Below, piece after piece: positions 27,571 through 37,006 of a stretch of DNA of 64,000 nt. The stretch covers positions 3,472,001 through 3,536,000 of the forward strand of contig NZ_CP151803.1 of NCBI RefSeq assembly GCF_038446955.1, written 5' to 3'. This DNA is from Pedobacter sp. FW305-3-2-15-E-R2A2. GTDB taxonomy: Bacteria > Bacteroidota > Bacteroidia > Sphingobacteriales > Sphingobacteriaceae. The notes below the pieces were generated by a model. That model was not told the DNA's origin and searched no databases. It was given only the letters and a program-made list of their open reading frames with translations. Position 1 is the first letter of the stretch, and each line of letters starts with the position of its first letter. The translations under genes and the position numbers were made by a program.

Positions 27571-28869
27571 ATGAAGAATTCGGGTACTGGAATTAAAAAA
27601 CACACAATAGGACTTTTGAGCGCAGTATGGACTGCTATGTTGTTGACAGCTGTTACTGCCTTTGGCCAGACAACTCATTCAACATTTGATGTCCTGTATA
27701 AACAGATAAAACAAAAGAACTTTTTTAAGCTCTCTGAGCTTTTTGCCGGGACTAAGAAAAAATTACCAGTAGGGTACCAGTATTTTACAGAAGCTCTGCT
27801 CGACAATGCTTTTAACAGACCTGAAGAATCCAACCGGAAAATTTTAAAACTGGAAGCATCAAAAGCTACACTTCCGGATTCATTGATGCTTAAAATCTGG
27901 CACATTAAGGAAGACAACTGCATGAAGCAGTACGATTATGCAGGCGCAAAAAATGCAGTACAGACAGCCTTGAAAAAATATGATAAGCTGCTTACAGAAG
28001 AGGAGAAAAATGATTTAAAAAACAACCTGAAAATCTGGACTGCCCTGGAAAACGAATCCCGGCAGCGGGTTACAATTGATGGCAGTACCCGTCTGAAAAT
28101 GGAAAAAGACATTGCAGGTTTAAAAAACCTGAAAGTAAATACAGGAAGAGATACCATGAACTTTATTTTTGATACCGGAGCGAATATTTCCACGGTTTCA
28201 GCTTCCACTGCCAGGCGTTTAAAAATGAAGATGATCCCTGCCGGTATAGAGGTGGATGCGGTTACGGGCGTTGGTGTCAAAGCAGATCTTGCAGTCTGCA
28301 GAAAACTGGTCCTTGGAAATATTACCGTAGAAAATGCCGTATTTCTGGTATTGGCAGACAGTGCACTCAGCTTTCCCCAAATTAACTACCAGATCAACGG
28401 CATCCTTGGATTTCCTGTTATTGAGGCTTTAAATGAAGTTCAACTAACACAGGATGATTATTTTATTGTGCCGGATACGGAAACAAAAATAAATGCAGCA
28501 TCCAACATGGCAATTGACGGTCTGTCTCCGCTCATTTTCATAGATGGCAGACATTTTACTTTTGATACCGGTGCAGATCAAACGATGCTATATGCGCCTT
28601 TTTATCAGGAAAGCAAAAATGATATTGATAAACAGTACCAGCTTGTTAAAATTGGCATGGGAGGTGCAGGAGGAAAAATTGAGCATGACGGATTTAAAGT
28701 GAATCACACCTTCCATATATTTGGAAAACAGATTCCTCTTAAGAATATCAGTTTATTAAAAACTAAAATCAATAAAGAAACCGTTTACGGAAACATCGGC
28801 CAGGATGTGATTCGTCAATTTAAGAAAATGACCCTGAATTTTAACCAGATGTTCATCAAGTTCGATTGA
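27571..28869 (+). CDS. Retropepsin-like aspartic protease with two DTG motifs
   Basis: The 432-residue product has a signal peptide ending near FGQ (residue 33). A helical region ~40-165 precedes two aspartyl protease lobes, marked by FIFDTGANIS (Asp201) and FTFDTGADQT (Asp332). Each lobe also has the later ILGFPVI or GNIGQDVIRQF pattern, equivalent to the psi-loop glycine. Two fused lobes could form an active site without dimerisation, unlike typical retropepsins. Periplasmic or surface location is expected. Confidence 0.82.
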   Translation: MKNSGTGIKKHTIGLLSAVWTAMLLTAVTAFGQTTHSTFDVLYKQIKQKNFFKLSELFAGTKKKLPVGYQYFTEALLDNAFNRPEESNRKILKLEASKATLPDSLMLKIWHIKEDNCMKQYDYAGAKNAVQTALKKYDKLLTEEEKNDLKNNLKIWTALENESRQRVTIDGSTRLKMEKDIAGLKNLKVNTGRDTMNFIFDTGANISTVSASTARRLKMKMIPAGIEVDAVTGVGVKADLAVCRKLVLGNITVENAVFLVLADSALSFPQINYQINGILGFPVIEALNEVQLTQDDYFIVPDTETKINAASNMAIDGLSPLIFIDGRHFTFDTGADQTMLYAPFYQESKNDIDKQYQLVKIGMGGAGGKIEHDGFKVNHTFHIFGKQIPLKNISLLKTKINKETVYGNIGQDVIRQFKKMTLNFNQMFIKFD

Positions 28870-28935
28870 AAATCCTCCCCACCTTAATCAGTTTTTTTCT
28901 CAGCTTATCACAACTTGTTCTCATGCAAATCAAAT

Positions 28936-30525
28936 TCAGTAGGGAACATTGCCTTTTCTCAATTTCAACAACACATTTTGAACAGGGCTTGCAAAAATCA
29001 GTGTCACAATCAAACATACCAATCCGATCAACATGATATCATAATAATCTCTGGTAGAACGGGCAAGGATCTGTTCCTTTATCAGGTTATTAAAATAAGC
29101 ATTAGAGGCTCCTTTCACGATACTTACGTCATTGCCGGTATTTAGGTAAGCATTTTGTATGTTTTGTAAAGTGCGCGACAATTGAGGATTGGTTTCGCTG
29201 ACTGACTCCCTTAGTTTATCCCTAACGGCGGCTCTCGTGTATAATTGAACCTGATTGTTGATGGCCGAACTGATACAGAATCCTAAAAATCTCGCGAAGA
29301 TGCCAATCAACGAAGCATTAACGGCTATTTTTGCCGGTACAGATGATGCGGCAAATGATACTATAGGCACAAACAACATACCGGTAGCAACTCCGTAGAG
29401 GAACATAGGGAAAATAAAATCTCCGGTTTCACCTGTGGTAGACACAAAGATCAGCATATAGACGTAATACAATGCCATGACCACAAATCCAGCTGTAATC
29501 ATCCTCATCAGAGGCGTACCGGTTAATATCAAACGCGCAGTAACGTACATGCTCAGTGTGGTTCCCAGAATAACGACTCCCCATATGGGGATGACATGCA
29601 GCGGATCTGTTCCTAATGTCACTTCCAGATGGCTGTAGGTGAGCCCGGTAGCTCCTTTAAATATATAAAAGGCTAAGAGCAGCAACAGACCCACTACAAA
29701 ATTTCCAGACTTAAAAACCTGCAGATTAATTAAAGGGCGTTTAAACTTTATTTCCCTGCCAACAAAAAGGAATAACAATAAAATATCTGATCCAGTCAGC
29801 AATACAACTACCGGGCTGTCTAACCAATTCAGCTGTTGCCCGTACACGAGAATGTATCCCGTGATCAGACAGATTAGGATATAAAACAGATATCCAACCC
29901 AATCTACCTGATAAAGTGGGATCTTTTTATAAAAGCGGGATTTTGAATTCATCGTCATTAATACGGCGAAAACCACCAGCAGGATCATGATAATCACGCC
30001 ATAAAAAAGCCAGTTAAAGTCAAAAAAATGAAGTATTGTACTGCAATAAATCGCATAAAAAGGAATTGAAATCTGTAGTCCGCCATAAAAGACCGTATAA
30101 CCGATTACCCTGGCACGTGATGTCTGTAAACGTGGAAACACCAGGTTTAATACGATGCTACAGATAAGGGCACAAACAATGCCCTGTACAAATCCACAGG
30201 TCAGGAAAAGTGCCCAGTCTTTAGTGTAAAAACAGATCAGGGAGCTAACAATATTTAACGCGAGCCCTGTCAACAAGTACCTCCTCGAGGTAAAATACTT
30301 GATCATACGGAAATCCAGTGCGAGAAAAGCGACTGCGGAAGCGTAGGTGAGAACCATCGCATATTGTACATCCGTTGGTTCAACACCATAATAACCGGCC
30401 ATGCTGAGTGGTCTGCTATATAACGCGAAGCTGAACAAAGAGGAGAGGAGTATCGAAAATATCACGGTCCTTGCCAGCCATTCCGGTACCCACTGTTCAA
30501 AGATGGGGATGTGATGTGCTTGCAT
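28936..30525 (-). CDS. MFS multidrug efflux permease (EmrB/DHA2-like)
   Basis: The 529-residue product has about 14 hydrophobic segments and begins just after the HlyD-family gene. The gene order TolC-type porin, adaptor, permease (32918 down to 28936) is that of an EmrAB/TolC tripartite exporter. The permease pumps drugs through the inner membrane using the proton gradient. The substrate is unknown; the divergent AraC gene at 33235 likely controls it. Confidence 0.88.
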   Translation of the reverse strand: MQAHHIPIFEQWVPEWLARTVIFSILLSSLFSFALYSRPLSMAGYYGVEPTDVQYAMVLTYASAVAFLALDFRMIKYFTSRRYLLTGLALNIVSSLICFYTKDWALFLTCGFVQGIVCALICSIVLNLVFPRLQTSRARVIGYTVFYGGLQISIPFYAIYCSTILHFFDFNWLFYGVIIMILLVVFAVLMTMNSKSRFYKKIPLYQVDWVGYLFYILICLITGYILVYGQQLNWLDSPVVVLLTGSDILLLFLFVGREIKFKRPLINLQVFKSGNFVVGLLLLLAFYIFKGATGLTYSHLEVTLGTDPLHVIPIWGVVILGTTLSMYVTARLILTGTPLMRMITAGFVVMALYYVYMLIFVSTTGETGDFIFPMFLYGVATGMLFVPIVSFAASSVPAKIAVNASLIGIFARFLGFCISSAINNQVQLYTRAAVRDKLRESVSETNPQLSRTLQNIQNAYLNTGNDVSIVKGASNAYFNNLIKEQILARSTRDYYDIMLIGLVCLIVTLIFASPVQNVLLKLRKGNVPY

Positions 30526-30526
30526 A

Positions 30527-31573
30527 CTAGTTTTTTAAGATGTAAACGTTGGCATTCATTCCGGCAGAAAGTTTTGACAGCTTGTCTTTGGTATCTGTTA
30601 ATTTGATCCTTACCGGAATACGCTGTATCACTTTTACAAAATTTCCGGTAGCATTATCTGGTGGCAAGAGCGAGTATCTTGATCCCGTGGTGGAGGACAG
30701 CGATTCTATAAGGCCAGAAAAATGCTGACCGGGAAATGCATCTACTTCAACGTTCACTTTCTGACCGGCTTTAAAATCTCCGATCTGCGTTTCCTTAAAA
30801 TTTGCAACTACCCATTTGTCTTCCGTTTGGTTGGTAAGGAATGTTAAAGTTTGTCCGGCCTGAATCAATTGTCCTTCCTGAATCGTCTTCCTGCCCAGCT
30901 GCCCGTCAAAAGGTGCGGTAATCACGGTATAGGTCATGTCTAAATCCTCTCTTTCCAATAGTGCTTCTTTGATTTTAATCTCTGCATTGATGGCAGATCT
31001 TTCGGCTTTAATATCCTTCAGTTTAGATTCTGCCACACTTATGGATGCTGCTGATTCTGCATAGTCTGATTTATTGATCAGCAGTGCAGTATGTACGTTT
31101 TCGAATTTTTGCGGGGTTGTTGATTCTTCTGCTAAAAGCTGTTTATACCGTTCATATTCCCTTTGCTGCTGGTCCAGTTTTGCCCTGAAGCCCGACATCC
31201 GGGCCTTACTGACTTCAATGTTTTTCAACTGGGTTTCCTCACCGGCACTTAAGATATTCAGCTTGGCCCTTGCTGCGCTGAGCGCTGCAAGAGCTGCCTT
31301 TTTTTTCAACCCATATTCGTCTGGCTCAATCTGTACAAGGGTATCGCCCTTTCGTACTTTCTGGTTGTCCTGGTAATAAATTTTACTGATGTAGCCACCC
31401 ACTTTTGCATTTATGGGCGACAAATAAGCGTCAACCTGCGCGTCATTTGTTTGTTCGTAATGATACCCTTTCCAGAAATATAGGCCTGCCCATAGGATAA
31501 TGCCTGCCAGTAATAATATCCCAAACCATTGGGTTACCCTGACCACGATTTTGTCTGTTGTATTTTTATTCAT
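30527..31573 (-). CDS. HlyD/EmrA-type membrane fusion protein
   Basis: The 348-residue product has one N-terminal membrane helix (~17-36: FGILLLAGIILWAGLYFWKG). A biotinyl-lipoyl half reads VGGYISKIYYQDNQKVRKGD, followed by a coiled-coil hairpin (~95-195) and a second half GQLGRKTIQEGQLIQAGQTL. It bridges the MFS permease and the outer-membrane channel. The permease begins 1 bp after its stop. Confidence 0.9.
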   Translation of the reverse strand: MNKNTTDKIVVRVTQWFGILLLAGIILWAGLYFWKGYHYEQTNDAQVDAYLSPINAKVGGYISKIYYQDNQKVRKGDTLVQIEPDEYGLKKKAALAALSAARAKLNILSAGEETQLKNIEVSKARMSGFRAKLDQQQREYERYKQLLAEESTTPQKFENVHTALLINKSDYAESAASISVAESKLKDIKAERSAINAEIKIKEALLEREDLDMTYTVITAPFDGQLGRKTIQEGQLIQAGQTLTFLTNQTEDKWVVANFKETQIGDFKAGQKVNVEVDAFPGQHFSGLIESLSSTTGSRYSLLPPDNATGNFVKVIQRIPVRIKLTDTKDKLSKLSAGMNANVYILKN

Positions 31574-31583
31574 AAAAATGATA

Positions 31584-32918
31584 TTAAAGTATCCCTGTGA
31601 TAACCAATAGTTTGATATGGCTCAGTTTTAAGTTGACTTTAGCTGATGTGAGCGCTAATTTTGCTTCGAGTAAAACATTTTCCGCATCCAGCAGGTCTGT
31701 TAACAGAGATTCCTGATTCAAATAACTGTTCCTGATTACCCGTACCGTTTCAGTGCTCTGTTTGATGTTTTCTTTCGCATTCTCCACGCTTTCCAAAGCT
31801 TGTTGCCGTTGCAAAAAAGCTGTTTTAACCTGAATGGTGATTTCATCTTTTTTAATGTTGGCCCGTTCTTTTTCCTGATCATTCAGGTTACGGGCATGCG
31901 CAATTGTATGTTTACTTTTGTACAGATTGTCAAGAGAGAACATCAATTTTATACCGGTTTGTCCGTAGCCCCAGAGGTCATTGGAATAGGGGTAAAACGA
32001 TACCTGAGGATAAGTGTAGTTATAACGGGAATAAAGCGCAATCTTTGGCAACAAGCTTGCTTTCACTTGTTTGATGCTGAGCTCAGTCAACCTGATGTCA
32101 CTATTGGTTATTTTATAGTCTGGCGATTTATGGAGGGCTACGGCTACATAATCTTCATATGCAGTGTATTTTTCATCGTTTAAACTCAGCATCTCCTGAT
32201 CATTAATGGCTAGCGGGTCTTCGCTTTGCCGTCCCATATAGACATTGAGCCGCTGACGGGCAAGCTGGATTTTTTTCTCTACGTCCGAATAGCTTAACTT
32301 CAATTGCGACAGTTTTACAGCTGTTCTTAAAACATCACTTTTCAATACGATCCCATTCCGGTTAAGGGTTTCAATGGTTAGAAGTTGTTTTTTCTCGGTC
32401 GCAATTTCAGCTGAAATGAAATCCTGGAACTGCAAAAACTTATACAGGTCGTAATAAGCAGTGGCAATCGCGTATTTTAGGTGATCGCGCTGTAGTTCAA
32501 ATTCATGCTGATTCCGCAGTTCTTCTTCCTGCTTCATTTTTACATTTCTTTTGTCTCTCCCTCCGTTATAGATATTGAAATCCAGGTTGTATCCAAAGCC
32601 ATATCCATATTTAGATACAGGGACGTTTTGAGGGGAAGAAAATAACCCGTCGTTGTAAATGAGCATTTTCGAGTTAAGCGCGTAATTCCCCATTACCGAG
32701 AGTTCCGGCAGATGTTTGTCTTTTGCCTCAAGAAGAGTAAGGTGACTTTCTTTAAGACTCAGGTCGGCGAGTTGTAACTGCCTGTTCTGAGATGCTGCTA
32801 TTTTCCATACATTATCCAGACTGAGGGTAAGAGGGGCTGTCTTTTCCTGCGCGTTAGTGTTCCCGGAGATTGAAAAAACCAGGACTGATAGCAGGAACAT
32901 AAATTGATGTCGTTTCAT
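31584..32918 (-). CDS. TolC-family outer-membrane channel
   Basis: The start at ATG 32918 gives MKRHQFMFLLSVLVFSISGN, a signal peptide ending at NAQ. The 444-residue product shows paired long helices and the TolC end repeats (SLKESHLTLLEAKDKHLPEL; NVLLEAKLALTSAKVNLKLS). It is the first gene of the three-gene efflux operon, 10 bp from the next. Confidence 0.9.
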   Translation of the reverse strand: MKRHQFMFLLSVLVFSISGNTNAQEKTAPLTLSLDNVWKIAASQNRQLQLADLSLKESHLTLLEAKDKHLPELSVMGNYALNSKMLIYNDGLFSSPQNVPVSKYGYGFGYNLDFNIYNGGRDKRNVKMKQEEELRNQHEFELQRDHLKYAIATAYYDLYKFLQFQDFISAEIATEKKQLLTIETLNRNGIVLKSDVLRTAVKLSQLKLSYSDVEKKIQLARQRLNVYMGRQSEDPLAINDQEMLSLNDEKYTAYEDYVAVALHKSPDYKITNSDIRLTELSIKQVKASLLPKIALYSRYNYTYPQVSFYPYSNDLWGYGQTGIKLMFSLDNLYKSKHTIAHARNLNDQEKERANIKKDEITIQVKTAFLQRQQALESVENAKENIKQSTETVRVIRNSYLNQESLLTDLLDAENVLLEAKLALTSAKVNLKLSHIKLLVITGIL

Positions 32919-33234
32919 ATTCAAATACTTTGTCGGACTTATCCGATGATAGATCCTGTTGTCCTGATCATCCATTCGCTGAATAATATCATGTCTTCAT
33001 TTGTTGACTGATTTTTTCTACCCCGTACATCCGGGCCTGACCGCCGTAGATATTTTCCTCTGAATTTTGCGGCTTTCGCAACCATTGCATGGAATAGTTG
33101 CATTATGCCATCTGTTATCATGCTGTTTTTTCTGGTATGTATCATTAATGTTCTATTTTGTATCATGCAAAACTATCCGGTTAGCCATAAAGAGGTTTTA
33201 TATAATTAGCCTAAAATTTGTTAATTTTGGCCAC
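32919..33234. promoter_or_regulatory. Divergent control region of efflux operon and AraC gene
   Basis: This 316-bp gap holds no credible gene. It has a small inverted repeat TCGGACTTATCCGA (32933-32946) and a stem TTGCG-N5-CGCAA near 33067-33081. Both are possible operator or leader elements for the two divergent units. Confidence 0.35.
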
Positions 33235-34020
33235 ATGGAGTCCTTAACAGAACTTGCCACAATTGTGGATCATTTTCCGGAATCGGTTTTGGTCATACGG
33301 CAACAGACAGAGCAGCAGCTACCCGCACATGCGCATGATAAAGGACAGCTGCTGCTGGTATTTGGGGGAATAGCTTACCTTCAGACCGCAGAGAAAGATT
33401 TTTATATCCCATCCAATCATTACATCTGGATTCCCAAACAGTATTCCCATAACCTGATGTTCAATGCTCAGGACTTATATATCATAAATATCTATTTTCC
33501 AAGTACAGACGATCATGGTTTTTACGATGAATTAGGAATATACCCTGTAAGTAAGCTTTTGTTCGAAATGCTGTCATTTGGCGAAAAGTGGCATGGTGAT
33601 TTTTTTGCCGGTTCCTGGGAGTATGAATTTTTAAACACCTTAAAAAGCTTGCTTCCAAAGGAAAACCTGAGAAAGTTTTCAATTCAGCTTCCTACCACCG
33701 ATCACCAACGATTGAACGATATCACAGCAGACTTGCGGCAGAGAATAAATGAACCGCTCATGCTGGAAGATATCGCAAAGAAGTTTGGCATCAGCGTCAG
33801 GAGCCTGACAAGATTGTTCCAGAATAAATTACACCTGTCATTTATTCAATATCTGAAAATGGTCAGGATTATCCATGCAATGGAATTACTAAAAGACACA
33901 GATTTAACGGTTACAGAGATCGCTTACGGTGTGGGGTATTCCAATATATCAGCTTTCAGCAATACATTTTTTCAGCTGACCAATATGCGGCCAACTGAGT
34001 TTAGATCGATGTTGCAATAA
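33235..34020 (+). CDS. AraC-family regulator, cupin-like N-terminus
   Basis: The start is ATG 33235 (MESLTELATIVDHFPESVLV), because the extended frame upstream is AT-rich non-coding DNA. In the 261-residue product the N-terminal cupin-like part carries PAHAHDKGQLLLVFGGIAYL. The C-terminal AraC domain has PLMLEDIAKKFGISVRSLTR and VTEIAYGVGYSNISAFSNTF. It is divergent from the efflux operon and convergent with the GH43 gene; efflux control is likely. Confidence 0.85.
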   Translation: MESLTELATIVDHFPESVLVIRQQTEQQLPAHAHDKGQLLLVFGGIAYLQTAEKDFYIPSNHYIWIPKQYSHNLMFNAQDLYIINIYFPSTDDHGFYDELGIYPVSKLLFEMLSFGEKWHGDFFAGSWEYEFLNTLKSLLPKENLRKFSIQLPTTDHQRLNDITADLRQRINEPLMLEDIAKKFGISVRSLTRLFQNKLHLSFIQYLKMVRIIHAMELLKDTDLTVTEIAYGVGYSNISAFSNTFFQLTNMRPTEFRSMLQ

Positions 34021-34049
34021 AATAAGTTAAGCCATTAAATTTGACGCTT

Positions 34050-35657
34050 TTATTTATGCTTTAGTTCAAAACTATTAAAAATGCCCTGTTCTGACGCCTT
34101 GCCGCGAACCACAATGCCAGCCCGGTAACCCATTCCCCAGGGAACATACCTGGCCGCATCAAAATCCAATGCGTGAAATTCTGTCCAGTCTGATGCCCCA
34201 TCTTTATAATAGAATGTGATTCGTTTTCCTCCATCACCAATATTCATTTTTAATTTTGCCGGGCCCGGCAATGGCTTATTTAATTGCTTCAATACCGCAT
34301 ACTTTCCTTCTAAATTACTAAACACAGTATAACCTTTAGGAGTAGCTGTGATGCCAATTCCACCAGGCTCACCCGGCCATTTGCTTTTAAATATGGCACC
34401 AGTCAGGCAAATTCCTGCCGAAGCAGAAACAGGTTCAATCTCCGCAATAATGTCAAAATCTACTGATTTAATGTATTGTCCTAAAAATGTACCCAGATCA
34501 TGATGATCAGCAGATGCAGATAGCCTTAAGCCATTTTCAAACGTCATGGCGGGCCTTTGCTGTTTAGAGGGCCATTGCCAGACGAGGTTTAACTTTTTAT
34601 CTTTTTTGAAATCGTCAAAAAAGTCAAGGTCTGCCAGGGGTCTGTTCGCTATGGTGGCGTTCCTCAGCACCGGCCATCCGTCTGCGCCCTGTTTTAATTC
34701 TTCTATAATGCCTTCCCGGCCAACAAATACATCGTAGTTTTTATTGAAAGCATGGTAAAGCATAAACAACCGGTTGTCGGACGACTGGACCACAGTACCG
34801 TGACCAGGACAGTTCCACCTGTCATTACTTACCATAATCGGGTTTTTATCATACTTCTCCCAAATTCCATTTGCCAGATCTTTAGTCCTGGCAATCCCGG
34901 TTTTATAATTGCACTGTGCATCACAGCAACCCCCGACTGAATAAAGGCTGTAGATATAATCTCCCATTCTGAAAAAGCAGGCGCCTTCTACCAGCGCTGT
35001 TTCCCAAGGCTGACTGTTCGTATACACTTTCTTTTTCTGTCCCAATAACCTGGTACGGCTTTCATTGATTTCCTGCATCCATATCCAGCTTTCTTTTCCG
35101 CAACCGTTGCCATCGTTTTTCCAAAAGGCATATATTTTCCCCTTGTCCTGCAATTCAAAAGCATCTATAGCGCCGCAATCGTCTTCAATAATCACCGGTC
35201 CATTGTCTGTAAATTTCCCCGATTCAATCTGATCCACATCAATCCAGGCGACACCACATTGCAGACCGGCATTTCCTTTAACATCACGATGATGCGCAGT
35301 ATAATAGGCGTAAATGCGGTTTTGCTTCGCATCATAAGCGAGCTCAGATGCCCAGAAATTATTTTCCCCCCATTGGTTCTTCATATCCTTGAATCCCTCA
35401 GGGAATACATGATTGACCAATTCCCAGTCTTTTAGGTTAGTCGATTTATAAATGGTAAAATAGGGCGCCCATTCGTTTGTGGTAGAAGTGGCATAATATA
35501 TTTTCCCCACACGTATGATGGAGGGATCGGGATTATCGCCGGGTAAAGCCGGATTTACAAGAGGGCTGTCTACCGTATTTGTGATTGCTTCCTTTTTTTT
35601 TACACGACAGGAGCAGAGCGTTAAAAAGAATAAAAGATATAATAGTCTGGCGTTCAT
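34050..35657 (-). CDS. Glycoside hydrolase family 43 lipoprotein
   Basis: This 535-residue lipoprotein has its lipobox in LTLCSC. The five-bladed propeller part (~30-330) holds the catalytic base Asp in GDNPDPSIIRVGKIYYATST, the pKa-tuning Asp in CGAIDAFEL and the acid Glu in ALVEGACFFR. A C-terminal beta-sandwich (~345-535; SASAGICLTGAIFKSKWPGE) follows. GH43 enzymes release arabinose or xylose from plant polysaccharides. The copy of the PUL operator upstream (35739-35754) suggests it is regulated with the rest of the locus. Confidence 0.88.
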   Translation of the reverse strand: MNARLLYLLFFLTLCSCRVKKKEAITNTVDSPLVNPALPGDNPDPSIIRVGKIYYATSTTNEWAPYFTIYKSTNLKDWELVNHVFPEGFKDMKNQWGENNFWASELAYDAKQNRIYAYYTAHHRDVKGNAGLQCGVAWIDVDQIESGKFTDNGPVIIEDDCGAIDAFELQDKGKIYAFWKNDGNGCGKESWIWMQEINESRTRLLGQKKKVYTNSQPWETALVEGACFFRMGDYIYSLYSVGGCCDAQCNYKTGIARTKDLANGIWEKYDKNPIMVSNDRWNCPGHGTVVQSSDNRLFMLYHAFNKNYDVFVGREGIIEELKQGADGWPVLRNATIANRPLADLDFFDDFKKDKKLNLVWQWPSKQQRPAMTFENGLRLSASADHHDLGTFLGQYIKSVDFDIIAEIEPVSASAGICLTGAIFKSKWPGEPGGIGITATPKGYTVFSNLEGKYAVLKQLNKPLPGPAKLKMNIGDGGKRITFYYKDGASDWTEFHALDFDAARYVPWGMGYRAGIVVRGKASEQGIFNSFELKHK

Positions 35658-35738
35658 ACGTATTCATTACTGCAAATCAATTGCTTTCATCGTGTCGATA
35701 AAACTAGATAATGCCTTTCGAACGTCCGTCTCAATTTG

Positions 35739-35754
35739 TTGTCGATTCATCTCA
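35739..35754 (-). promoter_or_regulatory. Putative PUL operator upstream of GH43 (minus-strand copy)
   Basis: On the minus strand this reads TGAGATGAATCGACAA, 14 of 16 matches to the exact copies at 35795 and 41114. A second TGAGAC half site starts 21 bp further on. A -7-like TAGTTTTA begins 48 bp downstream of the motif start. Confidence 0.55.
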
Positions 35755-35794
35755 AAAAAGAAGGAGGGAGGGAATCGGTAAACATCCCGCAAAC

Positions 35795-35810
35795 TGAGAC
35801 AAATCGACAA
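35795..35810 (+). promoter_or_regulatory. Putative PUL operator upstream of the GH5-like gene
   Basis: TGAGACAAATCGACAA is identical to 41114-41129. A TGAAC half site starts 21 bp on, and TTACTTTGAA begins 48 bp downstream, just as at the other copy. It is likely bound by the AraC-type response regulator encoded at 37003-37776. Confidence 0.65.
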
Positions 35811-35926
35811 TAAATTGAACATTTTTTATAACCTGCATTTGCTTACTTTGAACAACACAAAACCAATTAGAAACCTGCCTTCAAAATCTTCTGTAAACGG
35901 AAGGTTTTGAAGGATAATACATTTTT

Positions 35927-37006
35927 ATGAAAAATAAACGGACTTCCCTGATTGTGCTGTTGTTAATTTTAAAGGTCAGCACTTTTGCCCAGGTAACCAT
36001 CATCGCTCCGGATAAAGTCTGGTCGGCCAAAAAAGCCAGTGAATGGTATAAAAAACAACCTTATCTGGTTGGCTCAAATTACATACCTGCAAGCGCAATT
36101 AACCAACTGGAAATGTGGCAGGCTGATACCTTTGATCCTGCCGGTATCGATAAAGAGCTGGGCTGGGCCGAAAGCCTCGGAATGAACACCATGCGTGTAT
36201 TTTTACACAGTCTCGCCTATAAAGCAGATCCCGCAGGTTTTAAATTACGCATTGGCGAATTTCTGAAAATTGCGGATAAACATCACATCAGGCCTATGTT
36301 CGTGTTTTTTGACGACTGCTGGAATAAAGTACCGCAAATGGGAAAACAACCCGCGCAAAAACCAGGAATACACAACTCTGGCTGGATGCAGGACCCGGGC
36401 GATCCCGCTTCCAAAGAACCGGCAAATTATCCCACATTGGAAATTTACGTTAAAGACATCCTGAAGACTTTTGCACATGATCAACGCATCTTACTTTGGG
36501 ATCTTTACAATGAACCAGGAAACAGCGGTAAAGTAGAGACCACGATGCCTCTGCTGACCAAAATCTTTACCTGGGCACGTGCAATTAATCCTGATCAACC
36601 TGTCACCGCAGGTGTTTGGAGCTGGGGCGGACAATTTAATGCACTTAGCAGGTTTCAACTGGCAAATTCAGACGTGATTTCCTATCATTGTTATGATGGT
36701 CCGGAGTTACATTTAAGAACCATAGAACTGCTAACGCTGTACGGGAAACCACTACTGTGTACGGAATATATGGCACGTACGCGTAACAACACATTTATAA
36801 ACACATTACCCTTGCTAAAAAAACAAAATGTAGCCGCCATAAACTGGGGTTTTGTTGATGGAAAAACGAATACCAAATATGCATGGGATACGCCATTAAA
36901 GGATGGTCAGGAACCGGCAGTATGGTTTCACGATATTTTCCGCGCAGACGGAACACCTTATCTAAAGGAGGAAACAGACCTGATCAAAAAACTGACCGCA
37001 CATTAG
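35927..37006 (+). CDS. GH5-like (clan GH-A) glycoside hydrolase
   Basis: The 359-residue secreted protein has a signal peptide ending at FAQ. The TIM-barrel acid/base Glu is in LLWDLYNEPGN and the nucleophile Glu in PLLCTEYMAR. GLGMNT-type barrel strands appear as LGMNTMRVFLHS. Database relatives are called cellulase-family or 1,4-beta-xylanase; exact activity cannot be told. Its 3' end overlaps that of the convergent response-regulator gene by 4 bp. Confidence 0.8.
   Translation: MKNKRTSLIVLLLILKVSTFAQVTIIAPDKVWSAKKASEWYKKQPYLVGSNYIPASAINQLEMWQADTFDPAGIDKELGWAESLGMNTMRVFLHSLAYKADPAGFKLRIGEFLKIADKHHIRPMFVFFDDCWNKVPQMGKQPAQKPGIHNSGWMQDPGDPASKEPANYPTLEIYVKDILKTFAHDQRILLWDLYNEPGNSGKVETTMPLLTKIFTWARAINPDQPVTAGVWSWGGQFNALSRFQLANSDVISYHCYDGPELHLRTIELLTLYGKPLLCTEYMARTRNNTFINTLPLLKKQNVAAINWGFVDGKTNTKYAWDTPLKDGQEPAVWFHDIFRADGTPYLKEETDLIKKLTAH

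Noticed and set aside
28936..32918. Efflux operon and arr as one resistance island
   Set aside because: They are separate units, 4.7 kb apart, with ordinary genes between and no mobile-element ends.
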